From positions 7,378,001-7,442,000 of the forward strand of contig NZ_BAABKV010000001.1 of the NCBI RefSeq assembly GCF_039544005.1: a stretch of 64,000 nt of DNA, in the 5' to 3' direction. Made by a program: the position numbers and the translations under genes. The notes under the pieces were generated by a model. The model made no database searches, was not told where the DNA came from, and worked only from the letters and a program-made list of their open reading frames with translations. Shown one piece after another: positions 7,836 through 17,151 of this stretch; the stretch's first letter is position 1, and each line of letters starts with the position of its first letter. The DNA comes from Kitasatospora paranensis (GTDB lineage Bacteria; Actinomycetota; Actinomycetes; Streptomycetales; Streptomycetaceae).

Positions 7836-9277
7836 TCAGCGCTGCAGGGTGAGGACGCCCGGCCGCCACGGCAGCTGGTCGTAGGGGCCGCTCGCGGAGG
7901 GGGACTTGCCCTGGTAGAGGAACTGCAGGTTGCACGGGTCGATGGTCATGGTCTGGTCGGGGTTGTTGCGGACCAGGTCACCGTGGCTGATGTCGTTGGT
8001 CCAGGTGGCACCGCTGTTGGCCTTGCCCGCGAAAGGGCTGCTTTCGCTGCCGGCCTGCGCGGTCCACGATCCGCCGAGACTGGAGGCCGTGAACGAGCGG
8101 AAGTAGCGCCCGTTCGCGCCCTGCGCCTCGACGATCATGAGGTACTGGTTCTGGCCCTGCACCTTGTAGACCTGCGGCGCCTCGAACAGGTTGTTCGCCG
8201 TGTCGCTCATGACCGTCGTGTAGGACGAGCCGAAGCTGCCGGGGAAGTTCCCGATCGGCATGCTGGCCCGGTAGATGTTGCCGTTGTCACCGGCGAAGAA
8301 CAGGTACATGTTCTGGCCGTCGGCGATCAGGGTCTGGTCGATCGGGCCGGTGCCGGAGTTGGCGATGCTGCCGGTGAACAGCGGCTGCGGCGAGGACCAG
8401 CCGTTGGGGTTGGTCGGGTCGCTCGACGTGCGGTAGATGAACGGCCACGCACCCCACTGGTACGCCAGAACCCAGATGTTCCTGGGCGCGAAGTAGAACA
8501 GCGTGGGCGCCACCGCGGACTGGCTCATCCCGCTCTGGCCCGCCGACGCCATGTCCGACCAGTTCGTGAAGGGACTGAACATCATCGAACCGTACGACGA
8601 CCCGGACACGTTCGACGCGTAGACCAGGTGCTTGCCGTTGTACACCACGTCGGTGAAGTCCTTCACCGCCGCCCAGCCGTTCGCCGGCTGCGCCAATGCA
8701 CCCGTCGAGGACCACCGGTACGTCGACGGAAGGGCGCACGAGCCGCCCGTCGGCGGGGGTGTCGTCGGGGTCGATGTCCCGGACAGGCCGGTCCACTTCT
8801 GGTTGCTGCCCCCGTTGCACGTCCAGATCTCCACCGCCGTGCCGTTGGCCGTTCCGGCGCCCGAAACGTCCAGGCACAGCCCGGACTCCACACCGACGAT
8901 CGTGCCGTCGGAGTTCACCCGCCACTGCTGGTTCGCAGCGCCGCTGCAGGTCCAGATCTGCACTCGGGTGCCGGCCGTGGTCGCATGGCCGGGAACATCC
9001 AGGCACTTGTTGCCGTACACGGTCAGCTGGTTGCCGGACGTCGACGTCCACAGCTGGTTGGCGCCGTTCGAGCAGTCGTAGATCTGCAGGGGGTGCCATC
9101 GGCCTGGTCGGCGTTCTGTACATCGAGACACCGGCCGGAACCCGCGCCGCGCAGGGCGCTGCTGGTGGCTGCCTGGGCCGGGCCGGCGACGAGCATCGCC
9201 GCCAGCGCCGACACGAACGCGACCGCGGTGGTGAGCACCACGGACAGCTGCCTGCGGCTGGAACGTCGTCTGTGCAT
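7836..9277 (-). CDS. Secreted GH62 alpha-L-arabinofuranosidase with CBM13 (frameshifted)
   Basis: The precursor has a Sec signal (MHRRRSSRRQLS, hydrophobic core, AGPAQA before ATSS), then a ricin-type beta-trefoil CBM13 with repeated GKCLDVPG, QIWTC and NQQW motifs. A PTTPPPTGG linker follows, then a GH62 catalytic domain beginning CALPSTYRWSSTG and ending LPWRPGVLTLQR. It would remove arabinose side chains from arabinoxylan outside the cell. AAGGAGGT lies five bases before ATG 9277. The reading frame breaks in CBM13 at a G5 run (9089-9093); adding one base joins DGTP to LQIYDC perfectly, giving about 480 residues. The xylanase gene upstream shares its LacI-type operator. Confidence 0.88.
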
Positions 9278-9318
9278 GAAGACCTCCTTGGTGAACGGAT
9301 GGAGCTGCCACACGGCTC

Positions 9319-9332
9319 TGTTAACGCTCACA
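9319..9332. promoter_or_regulatory. LacI-type operator upstream of GH62
   Basis: TGTTAACGCTCACA is an imperfect palindrome of the LacI-family type centred on a CG step. A close relative is at 11280-11293 before the xylanase gene. A TTGACA-type -35 for the GH62 gene is seen at 9367-9372 on the minus strand, so the operator would lie in or just after the initial transcribed region. Confidence 0.6.
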
Positions 9333-9568
9333 TGTGCGTGCCGCCGTGCATGCGCGCATCACGAGTTGTCAATCGGTCGGTTCTGGAATCCTCGCCGCTG
9401 CCCGGAGGGCCTCAAAAGCCCCGGCTCTGTGCCGACCGGCACGATTGCCCGGTGCCGAGGTCAGGCCTCGTTGCGGTACCGGGCGCGTCACAACCCCGGT
9501 GTCCCGCGGCGGTTTCCTGGGCAGAGCGGCGGGATCCGAACAGGGGAACGAGCCCGGTGCCGCTCGGC

Positions 9569-11041
9569 TCACCTGAAGTTCCAGTGCTGGTTGGTGCCGC
9601 CGGTGGAGTCCCAGATCTGGACGGGAGCGCCGTTGGCGGTCTGACCGCCGGGGGTCTCCAGGGCCCGGCCGCTGGCGACGTTGGTCAGGGTGTAGGAGCC
9701 GTCGCTGTTCGTGGCGGCCTTCCAGTGCTGGTTGGCGCCGTTGTTGGAGTCCCAGACCTGGATCCTCGTCCCGTTGCCCGTCTGGTTGCCCGGCTCGTCC
9801 AGGGCCCGGCCGCTGGCGACGTTGGTGAGAGTGTAGGAGCCGTCGCTGTTCCCGGTGGCGCGCCACTGCTGGTTGGCGGCGCCGCTGGCGTCCCACACCT
9901 GGAGCGGTGTGCCGTTGCCGTTCTGTCCCGCGGGTTCGTCGAGAACGCGTCCGGCAGCCACATCGGAGAGCGTGTAGACGCCGCCCGGGACGATGCCTCC
10001 GCCCGGCGTGCCGCCACCGGCGGTGTTCAGGGTGGTGAGTACCGCGTTGTAGGCGGGCTTGGGGTTGCCGTTGTTGTCGAACAACAGGGGGTTCTCGCCG
10101 GTGCGCCAGGAGTCGCTGTCGCGGATTCCCCACACCGTGATGCCCGTGCAGTGGGTGACGGCGAGGCAGGCCTTGACGGTGTTGGTGTAGGCGGTGGCGG
10201 ACGCCTGGGCGATGTCGAGTTCGGTGAGCTGGACGTCCACGCCGAGCGCGGCGAAGTTGGACAGGGTGGTCTGGAAACTCGCCGGCGGGCCGCCCGCGCC
10301 GAAGTGGCTCTGGAAGCCGACGCAGTCGATGGGCACACCACGGGACTTGAAGTCCTTGACCATGCGGTAGACGCCCTGCGTCTTGGCGTCGGACCAGTTC
10401 TCGATGTTGTAGTCGTTGTAGCAGAGCTTGGCCGAAGGGTCGGTGTTCCGGGCGGTGCGGAAGGCCTCCTCGATGAAGCCGTCGCCCAGCACGTTCTGGA
10501 ACACCGAGCTGCGGTGCCGGCCGCTGCCGTCGTCGGCGAAGGCCTCGTTGACCACGTCCCAGGCGTAGATCCTGCCCTTGTAGTGGTTCATCTCGGTGGT
10601 GATGTGGTTGTCCATCACGCCGCGCAGGGTGCTCGCGTCGCCGATGGAGCCGACCCAGGACGGCAGTTGTGAGTGCCAGACCAGGGTGTGGCCGCGCATC
10701 CGCTGGCCGTGGGCGGTGGCGTGATTGACGATCGCGTCGCCGGGGGCGAAGTTGAACGACCCGCGGGAGGGTTCGACGGTGTCCCACTTCATCTCGTTCT
10801 CGGGGGTGACCATGGTGAATTCCCGGTCGAGAACGGTGGAGTACGTCGAGTCGCCGAGCCTGCCCGAGGCGACTGCGGTGCCGAAGTAGCGGCCGCTGCC
10901 GGCCGCTGCCGCACCCAGCGCGTTCGCCCCGGCGGCATGAGCAGCGGGGATCGCGGTGACGGCCGCGGCCGAGCCGACGACCATGCATGCGGTGGCCGTC
11001 AGGACCTTGCCGAGACGGGGCTTCTTGTTGAGCCGTGGCAT
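9569..11041 (-). CDS. xlnA: Secreted GH10 endo-1,4-beta-xylanase with CBM13
   Basis: The 490-residue precursor opens with a Sec signal (MPRLNKKPRLGKVL, hydrophobic stretch, IPAAHAAG). A GH10 TIM barrel follows with TMVTPENEMKWDTVEP, HTLVWHSQLPSW, the acid/base Glu in WDVVNEAF and the nucleophile Glu in VQLTELDIA. After a GGGTPGGGIVPGG linker comes a ricin-type CBM13 of three repeats, each with GRALDEPG-, QVWD- and NQ.W-type motifs. It cuts the beta-1,4-xylan backbone extracellularly. Architecture and length match Streptomyces lividans XlnA. AAGGAG precedes ATG 11041. It is paired with GH62 for arabinoxylan use and shares its operator type. Confidence 0.95.
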   Translation of the reverse strand: MPRLNKKPRLGKVLTATACMVVGSAAAVTAIPAAHAAGANALGAAAAGSGRYFGTAVASGRLGDSTYSTVLDREFTMVTPENEMKWDTVEPSRGSFNFAPGDAIVNHATAHGQRMRGHTLVWHSQLPSWVGSIGDASTLRGVMDNHITTEMNHYKGRIYAWDVVNEAFADDGSGRHRSSVFQNVLGDGFIEEAFRTARNTDPSAKLCYNDYNIENWSDAKTQGVYRMVKDFKSRGVPIDCVGFQSHFGAGGPPASFQTTLSNFAALGVDVQLTELDIAQASATAYTNTVKACLAVTHCTGITVWGIRDSDSWRTGENPLLFDNNGNPKPAYNAVLTTLNTAGGGTPGGGIVPGGVYTLSDVAAGRVLDEPAGQNGNGTPLQVWDASGAANQQWRATGNSDGSYTLTNVASGRALDEPGNQTGNGTRIQVWDSNNGANQHWKAATNSDGSYTLTNVASGRALETPGGQTANGAPVQIWDSTGGTNQHWNFR

Positions 11042-11279
11042 GGCGGATCGTTCTCCTTGTGGGTGGGGTGAGCCTGCGGCAGCGGTCGGGGACCGGTGCG
11101 ACGGCCGGACGGTTGTGCGAGCGCGTACTCGGCCGTGTCTTCCTGCCGGGTGGTGCGGGCGGTGTCCGACACGTGGTCGCCGGTCCCGACCACGAGCCTC
11201 GCTGTCGGTTGGCGCGCGCGGCTCACGCAGTGGTGGGGTCGGCCGGCGGGAGGGATCGAGCCTGCCCGTCGACGCCTTC

Positions 11280-11293
11280 CGTTAACGCTAACA
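11280..11293. promoter_or_regulatory. LacI-type operator in the xylanase leader
   Basis: CGTTAACGCTAACA contains the palindrome-like GTTAACGCTAAC and matches the operator upstream of GH62. It lies about 30-40 bases downstream of the predicted xylanase start of transcription, a position suited to roadblock repression. Confidence 0.62.
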
Positions 11294-11327
11294 ATTTCTG
11301 GCGAGCACCCTCCTTGTCATGTCCAGA

Positions 11328-11357
11328 TAATCTCCAACGGGTCGTGCGTGTTGTCAA
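11328..11357 (-). promoter_or_regulatory. Xylanase promoter
   Basis: On the minus strand, TTGACA (11357-11352) is followed after 18 bases by GATTAT (11333-11328). This is a good vegetative-type promoter roughly 285 bases upstream of the xylanase start, with the LacI-type operator downstream of it. Confidence 0.55.
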
Positions 11358-12307
11358 CACTTTGCGCGCTGGTGGGCCGTCAGCTCGCGCTACCGGTGAC
11401 CGTCGGTCAGGTGGTGCTGCTGTCCTTCGTGATGGTCAAACCCCGGGTGTTGCCGGCGGCGACGTTGCCGGGCGGGATCACGGCCGTCGCGAGGGCCGGC
11501 GCATGGACGCACGAGACCTTGCCGGCCGGCCGCCGTGGGCGGCTGGTGCGGTGGATCCCGAGTCGGGGAGAGCTCATGTGGGTGATCCGTCCTGCCGGCG
11601 GGTGGGGATGGGTGGCGCCCTGCGCCGCCGCTGATCGCGAAGGGATGGGGCGGACGGCCGGCGCCGCTCGACGGTGCAACCGACTTGGCATCAACATCGC
11701 TGTGCACGAGAGCGATTGGCGTCTCGGTCCCGGGTCCAAGGTCGCTCGGACTCGTCGACGGCGACCAGGTTGGCCCGGGCCCGAGAGGCTGTCAATACTT
11801 TCGGTCGAAAGAGCGATAGTGTCGCCCTGCGAAGGCCCTGAAAGGAGCTGGTCAGGGGCTTACTGACTGATGAAAGTCGAAGAACGTGACCGGATCCGTG
11901 ACGAATCCCGCCTGTTCGCCTGCGCTGTGCGCAAAAACTTGCGGATCTGTACGCGAAAGTTTTGTAGGTCCAGCAAGGGGCCCGCCAGGACAGCGCAAAG
12001 GGCGATCGGCGAGCATGCGGGATCGGGAATGACCAAACATGCCGTGAACCCTGCTCCGCGACGAAGGGTGTGGATCCGACCGGCCTCGCTCACCTGAAGG
12101 TCCCGGAAGAGCGAGGTCACGTTGGACTTGTCGGGCTCGACACGCACCTCGTGAAAGCCGATCCCGAGGGCCTGTGACCAGCGGCGGGTCACCTCCGGCT
12201 CGGAGAGAAGCGTGGCTCCCGGGTACAGGCCAGGCGGGACGGCACGATGCCGGTACGGGGAGCAGCCGTTGCGCCGACGATGACCTCGTAGCCGCGCATG
12301 TGGTCGG
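11358..12307. other. Gene-poor stretch between xylanase promoter and rph
   Basis: About 950 bases with no recognisable gene. A minus-strand frame near 12190-12060 (containing GATLLSEPEVTRRWSQALG) looks somewhat protein-like but matches nothing I know. An orphan palindrome lies at 11798-11811. The segment looks like debris of lost genes. Confidence 0.4.
11798..11811. promoter_or_regulatory. Orphan CTTTCG palindrome
   Basis: CTTTCGGTCGAAAG is a perfect 6-2-6 inverted repeat preceded by GTCAATA. Inverted GAAA/TTTC repeats are known upstream of Streptomyces xylan- and cellulose-utilisation genes. No intact gene starts downstream, so it may be what remains of a lost glycoside-hydrolase promoter. 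Confidence 0.4.
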
Positions 12308-14922
12308 TCAATGCAGGATTTCGACATACCCGTCCGTTCCGTGCACACGGATCCGCTGCCCGTCCTGGATCAGCCGGGTGGCCTGGTCCACGCCCACGAC
12401 GGCCGGCAAGCCGTACTCCCGCGCAATCACCGCGCCATGGGTCATCAAGCCGCCCACCTCCGTCACCAGGCCCGCGATGGCGACGAACAGCGGTGACCAG
12501 CTGGGGTCGGTGTGGGTCGTGACCAGGATGTCGCCCGCTTCCAGGTCGGCCTGCGCCATGTCGAGGATGACGCGAGCCCTTCCTCGATGGTCCCGGCGGA
12601 GACCGGTAGGCCGACCAGGGCGCGGGCCGGCACGCCGTCGCGCCGGTACGAGCCGGCGACGGCCTCGCCGTCCGAGGTGAGCACCCGGGGCGGTGTGAGC
12701 GCTTCGTACGAACGGAACGTCTCCTTGCGCCGCTGGATGAGCCGGCCGTCCACCTGCTTGGTGCGCACGACGTCGTGGAACTCCTGGAACGTGAGGTAGA
12801 AGACGTCCTCCGGCTCACGGAGCACGTCGGCCTGCACGAGGCGCTCTGCCTCCTGCAGCAGGGCCTGCTTGTAGACGAAGTAGCGGCTGACGATGTTGTA
12901 CTTCGGGTACTCCCGGTACCCGATGAAGGTCCGGACCCGGTCGATCATCCGTTTGGTCTCGTCGGCCTTCCGCTCGCCGTCCGGCAGGGCCCGCAAGCGC
13001 GACAGTACGTCCCGTTCCTTCCTCTGCGCCTCCTGCCGCCCGTGCTCGAAGCGCCGCTGGGCCGCGCCCGGTGTGAAGAGCCTGATGTTGTCGAGGATCA
13101 CCGGCACGAGCGTGCTGGGACGCTCGCTCCAACGCGGCCTCGTGATGTCGATCTCGCCGACGCAGCGCATGCCGTACCGGTCGAGGTAGCCCTCGACGGC
13201 ATCGCGCGCCTCGGTCCCGCCCGCGAGCTTCGTCAGCTCGTCCAGGAAGCCCTCGTGCTGTACGCCCTGCAGGAACGCCACCACCTCCGGATGCGGGCGG
13301 ATCACGTCGGCGACGTCGAGTAGCGCCAGTCCCATCTCCGACGTGACGTTGCCCGGGGCGGACAGCGTGAGCGTGTCGGCCGCGCTCTTCTCGCCAAGCC
13401 ACTCATGCAGCGTGTCGTTGAGCCACCAGGTGGCCTCCATCCCCGCCATGATCGCCTGCATGTTCAGCGGATCACCGAGGACTCGCTTGTGCTCCTCGAA
13501 GGCGTCCAGCAGGAAGTCGAACAGCGCCGGTCCGCTCCTCGTCCGGATGTCGCGCCGCAGGGCGGCGAGGGAGGCCTGGCCGCGTGCGACCAGCTCGGTG
13601 ACGATGGCCGGATCGTTCCCGATCGCAGCGGACGTGCCGCCGGCCGGTGGCCCCACGGGCCTCCCGGGCGCCGCGGTACCCGCGTCCGGGAGCGACGGAA
13701 CGAAGTCGCCGCGGTCGAGGACGGTCTCCAACGCGTCCCGGACCAGCGGATCGCCTCTCCCCACGAGGTCCAGCAGGCCGGCGCGGCTCGCGGGCGAGGC
13801 CAGCCGCCCGGTGACGTCGACGAACAGCCTCCCGCCGGCCTCGTGCATCGGCACCATCGCCGTCAGCTGCCACATGGACAGCCCCAGGGGTTTCATGGGG
13901 TCGGTCATCATCTGCTGATGGCCGACGGAGACGTAGACGCGGTTCTCCTGGTCGCCGGCCCCGGGGACGGGGAACAGCGTGGTGATCGGCCGGCTCTGGA
14001 CGATCCGGAAGTCGTCGTCGACCAGGCACCATTCGATGTCCTGCGGGTGACCGAAGTGCGCCTCGATCCGTCGCCCGAGCTGTACCAGCCGCACCACCTG
14101 GGCATCGGTCAGCGCCGGCTGCTCCTGCCGCTGCAGGTCGATCGCCACCTCCTGGGTACCGCCGGCCGGCAGGGCGTGGACGGCGCGCAGTTTGGTGGCG
14201 ATCGACCTGGCAGTCACCTCGCCGTTGCGCACCTTGAAGACGTCCGGGTTCACCAGGCCGGACACCAGGGCCTCGCCGAGACCGAAGCCGGCGTCCACCG
14301 TGGCGACCCGCCGGTTGCCCGTGACGGGGTCAGCCGTGAAGAGGATGCCGGCCGCATGGGGGAAGACCATCCGCTGCACTACCACGGCCATCCGGACCGT
14401 GCGGTGGTCGATGCCGTGGTGCTGGCGATAGGTCACGGCTCGCTCGGTGAACAGCGAGGCCCAGCACCGGCTGACGTGCCGGAGGACCGCCGCCGGCCCC
14501 ACGACGTTCAGGTACGTGTCCTGCTGGCCGGCGAAGGAGGCCGTCGGCAGGTCCTCCGCCGTGGCGCTCGACCGGACGGCGAAGGCGGCCTGCTCGCCGA
14601 GCCGGGCGAGCGCGTCGGTGACCGCCACCGCGAGATCGCCCGGGATAGTGATCCCCTCGATGGTCCGGCGGATCTCCGCGCTGAGCGCGCGGATCGCCTC
14701 CCGGTCGTCCGGGTTCAGGCGGGACAGCCGATCGAGCCGGCCCTCGATCGAAGGCGCCTCCATCATGATCCGCCGGAAGGCGTCTGTCGTCACGCAGAAG
14801 CCGGCCGGCACGCGGATGCCGTCGATCCGGGACAGCTCGCCCAGGTGCGCGCCCTTGCCGCCGACGATCGCGACCTGCGTCCGGTCGGCCTCGTGGAGGT
14901 CGCACAGGTACTGCTCGGTCAT
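12308..14922 (-). CDS. rph: Rifampin phosphotransferase (frameshifted)
   Basis: The product resembles rifampin phosphotransferase, which moves the beta-phosphate of ATP to rifampin. The N-terminal ATP-binding part shows IVGGKGAHLGELSRI, FAVRSSATAEDLPTASFAGQ, GILFTADPVTGNRR and DIEWCLVDDDFRIVQSRPIT. The middle is the rifampin-binding region. The C-terminal swivelling domain has the phospho-His in GGLMTHGAVIAREYGLP. ATG 14922 has GGAGGAA upstream. About 40 residues before the His domain the frame breaks near 12582; restoring one base (GAGGGAAGGG) joins GTIE to GRARVILDMAQADL and gives 871 residues, the normal length. A rifamycin-associated element upstream supports the call over plain PEP synthase. 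Confidence 0.88.
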
Positions 14923-15173
14923 CGCGATTCCTCCGAGGCCGTCGTGTCCCGGCTCATCTCCGGTCGCCTTCCCTCCGACGAATCGGCCGGCCGCCCGGCC
15001 CGGCCGCGCGGCACACACCCCCGCACCTTCGCCCCGGGCGCCCGCAACCGCACTGCCTCTCGTGCCACTCGTCCGGCGTCACTGCGTCCCCAGAGTGTCG
15101 ACGACAACACCCGCACGTCGTGCCCTCATTTCCTCAGGTCGTGACCTCGGCCGTTGATTCTGCGCCGTGACGT

Positions 15174-15192
15174 GGGTCTTGCCGCAAGCCCC
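15174..15192 (-). promoter_or_regulatory. Rifamycin-associated element (RAE)
   Basis: The minus strand reads GGGGCTTGCGGCAAGACCC, 18 of 19 bases identical to the RAE GGGGCTTGCGGCAAGGCCC that I recall from rifamycin-inactivating genes of actinomycetes. It lies about 250 bases upstream of the rph start in the gene's own orientation. A TATAGC hexamer is six bases further upstream. It is expected to confer rifamycin-inducible transcription. Confidence 0.85.
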
Positions 15193-15282
15193 CGGTGCGC
15201 TATAGGTTAAGAGTGGCAGGGAGAGACTGATCTCCTTGCCTTTGCCTTTTGTCCGTCGACTGGAACTGACAGGCTTCCCTTC

Positions 15283-15322
15283 TCGGCAAGGCCCGAACGC
15301 CTGTCGGCAAGGCCCGAACGCC
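15283..15322 (+). repeat. 21-bp tandem repeat containing an RAE half-motif
   Basis: The 19-mer TCGGCAAGGCCCGAACGCC occurs twice, at 15283-15301 and 15304-15322, with a period of 21 bases. Each unit contains CGGCAAGGCCC, the last 11 bases of the RAE consensus, about 100 bases from the complete element. Confidence 0.6.
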
Positions 15323-15531
15323 GTCGGGCGCGTCGCCGCCCGCGGGAGGCGTCACGCCACGCGACTGCCGGGGACGAGCTTGCCGGCCCACTGCTCTCCG
15401 TCTCGATGTTGCGGACCGAGGCGTCGTGACGGATGCGTGCGTCACTGGAAGGAGCCAGACCGTCGTCTCCGCCAGGACGGCCTCTGCGGGCCACGCCGAC
15501 GGATACGATGACGGTCTGTCCGGCGGGCCGA

Positions 15532-15582
15532 GGGTTCCATCAGAGCTTCGGCCTGGTCCACGTCGACTTCGACACCCAGGTG
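15532..15582 (+). pseudogene. GH1 beta-glucosidase 3' remnant (copy 2)
   Basis: The frame reads GFHQSFGLVHVDFDTQV, clearly related to copy 1 at 4954 (GYHQRFGLVHVDFETQV). Homology with copy 1 starts some 25 bases further upstream, in sequence that is not GH1 coding, and ends after CAGGTG, where copy 2 diverges. No functional gene is possible here. Confidence 0.6.
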
Positions 15583-16117
15583 GCCGGCCACCGGGTCGGG
15601 TGCTGCGCTGGAGGCAGCCGGACGGCTGTCCTGGATGAGCCGGCGCCGATCCCGCGTTGCCCGGTCCTTCGTCATGACGGGACAGCGGACGGAGATTCCG
15701 GCCGCACCGAACGACGACCCGGCAGGTCAGCCCGGACTTCCGATGGAGCCGCGGTTGCAGGGCGAGGTGGATCGCCGAGTGACCGTCGATGCACCATTCG
15801 GGCGGACGCAGCCCGGCCTGCCGGCCAGGACACCGCCCAGGCCTTCGCGGACTTCCAGGCGCTGTTCCGCTTCGACTGCTCAGGATCGCTCCCGCTCCGG
15901 GCGGGCCGGCCCGAGGGCTTCGGCTCGTTCGTCCTGCCGCGCACCGAAGGAGGGGGCGGTGGCCATCGCCTCCGCCACCGACTTCTCCGTCGCCGCCACG
16001 TTCCAGTACCCCGACGCTGCCGCGGCCTTCCTGTCCCGATGGCGGTCCGAAGGCGCCCTGAGGCGAGGGGTTCGGAAGATAGTTGCTGGAGATAAGTGAG
16101 TTGCGGTAGAAAGCAAC
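15583..16117. other. Stretch without an intact gene
   Basis: A plus-strand frame near 15945-16099 (AIASATDFSVAATFQYPDA...) has protein-like composition and ends at a stop just before the LysR gene, but I do not recognise it. AGTTGC occurs at 16081-16086 and GAGTTGC at 16098-16104 immediately upstream of the LysR start, similar to the motif found in the salvage-island promoters. Confidence 0.35.
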
Positions 16118-17151
16118 ATGACGCTGAATGCGCACCGCCTGCACGTCCTCGCCGAGATCGACCGGTCGGGGAGCATCGCCGGTGCCGCGCGGCAGCTGCG
16201 ACTTTCGCCGTCCGCCATCTCGCACCAACTTGCGCAGCTCGAGCGGGAGGTGGGCATCGGGCTGGTGGAACGCGGGGCCCAGAGCCTGCGGTTGACCGCG
16301 GCCGGGCGGCGGCTGTCGCTGCGCGGGCAGGAGGTGCTCGCGCTGCTGGACGCCGCAGAGAAGGATGTGCAGGCGCAGGCCCGGGCGGACTCCGGGCACC
16401 TGCGAATCGGATTCTTCGCCTCGGCCGGCTACCGGCTGCTGCCGCAGGCGCTGTCGCGGTTCTCCCGACGGTACCCGGCCGTGGAGCTGGACCTGGTGGA
16501 GGGGAGCCGCAGCAGCTGGCCGACGGTGTGCAGCAGGGCGCCGTCGACGCGCTGGTCGTCTTCGACTACCCCCTCGCTCCGTGGACACCGCCGGACGGGG
16601 TGCAGGTCCGGGAGCTGTTGCACGACCCGCTGCACCTGGTGGTGCCGGCCGGGCACCCGGCGGGGCGACGGGCCCAGGTCCGGCTGCAGGAACTGGCGGG
16701 CGAGCAGTGGATCACTTCCTCCGGGACCGGTTCGCCGGGGCTGTCGGTGCTGGAGCGGGCCTGCGCCCTGGAGGGGTTCGTCCCCAACATCCGCTGCCGC
16801 AGCGACCACTACGAAGTGACCCTGGGGCTCGTCCGGGCCGGGCTCGGCATCGCTCTGGTGCCCAGCCTCGGCATCAACGACACCTTCGGCGTGCGGACCA
16901 CACGCCTGGCGGGGCCGCGGCTGTATCGCAAGGTGGGCGTCGCCTCCCGTCCCGGGAACCCGAATCCGCTGCTCGGCACCTTCCTCGCCTACCTGGGTGG
17001 CGTCGCGGCGAACCTGCCGATGGCGGTGCCCCGGTGGGGGCCGGGGACGCGCGTTCCTGAGCGGGAGTTCGGCGTCAGTCGCGGCCCGCGGGGATGCCGC
17101 CGCTGCGGGCCACCACGTCGTCGACGGTCTCCGCGGCGCGCAGCACGGTGA
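16118..17151 (+). CDS. LysR-family transcriptional regulator (frameshifted)
   Basis: The N-terminal winged helix is classic LysR: LHVLAEIDRSGSIAGAARQL and LSPSAISHQLAQLEREVG within residues 8-48, followed by a periplasmic-binding-like effector domain. The frame breaks at G4 (16501-16504); one added G joins DLVEG to EPQQLADGVQQGAVDALVVFDYP. The protein then continues to NPLLGTFLAYLGG, the usual LysR end. About 40 extra residues follow before the stop and overlap the convergent gene by 77 bases, so the true stop may also be masked by an indel. It lies at the left edge of the peptidoglycan-salvage island next to a LysA-like decarboxylase. Confidence 0.8.

Noticed and set aside
11870..12097. 75-residue plus-strand ORF (MKVEERDRIRDE...)
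   Set aside because: The Arg/Cys-rich sequence matches no family and overlaps other unsupported frames; the nearby AGGAG is not well spaced.
12308..14922. Annotation as phosphoenolpyruvate synthase
   Set aside because: The PEP/pyruvate-binding TIM barrel of PEP synthase is absent, the domain order is ATP-binding, substrate-binding, His domain, and an RAE lies upstream.
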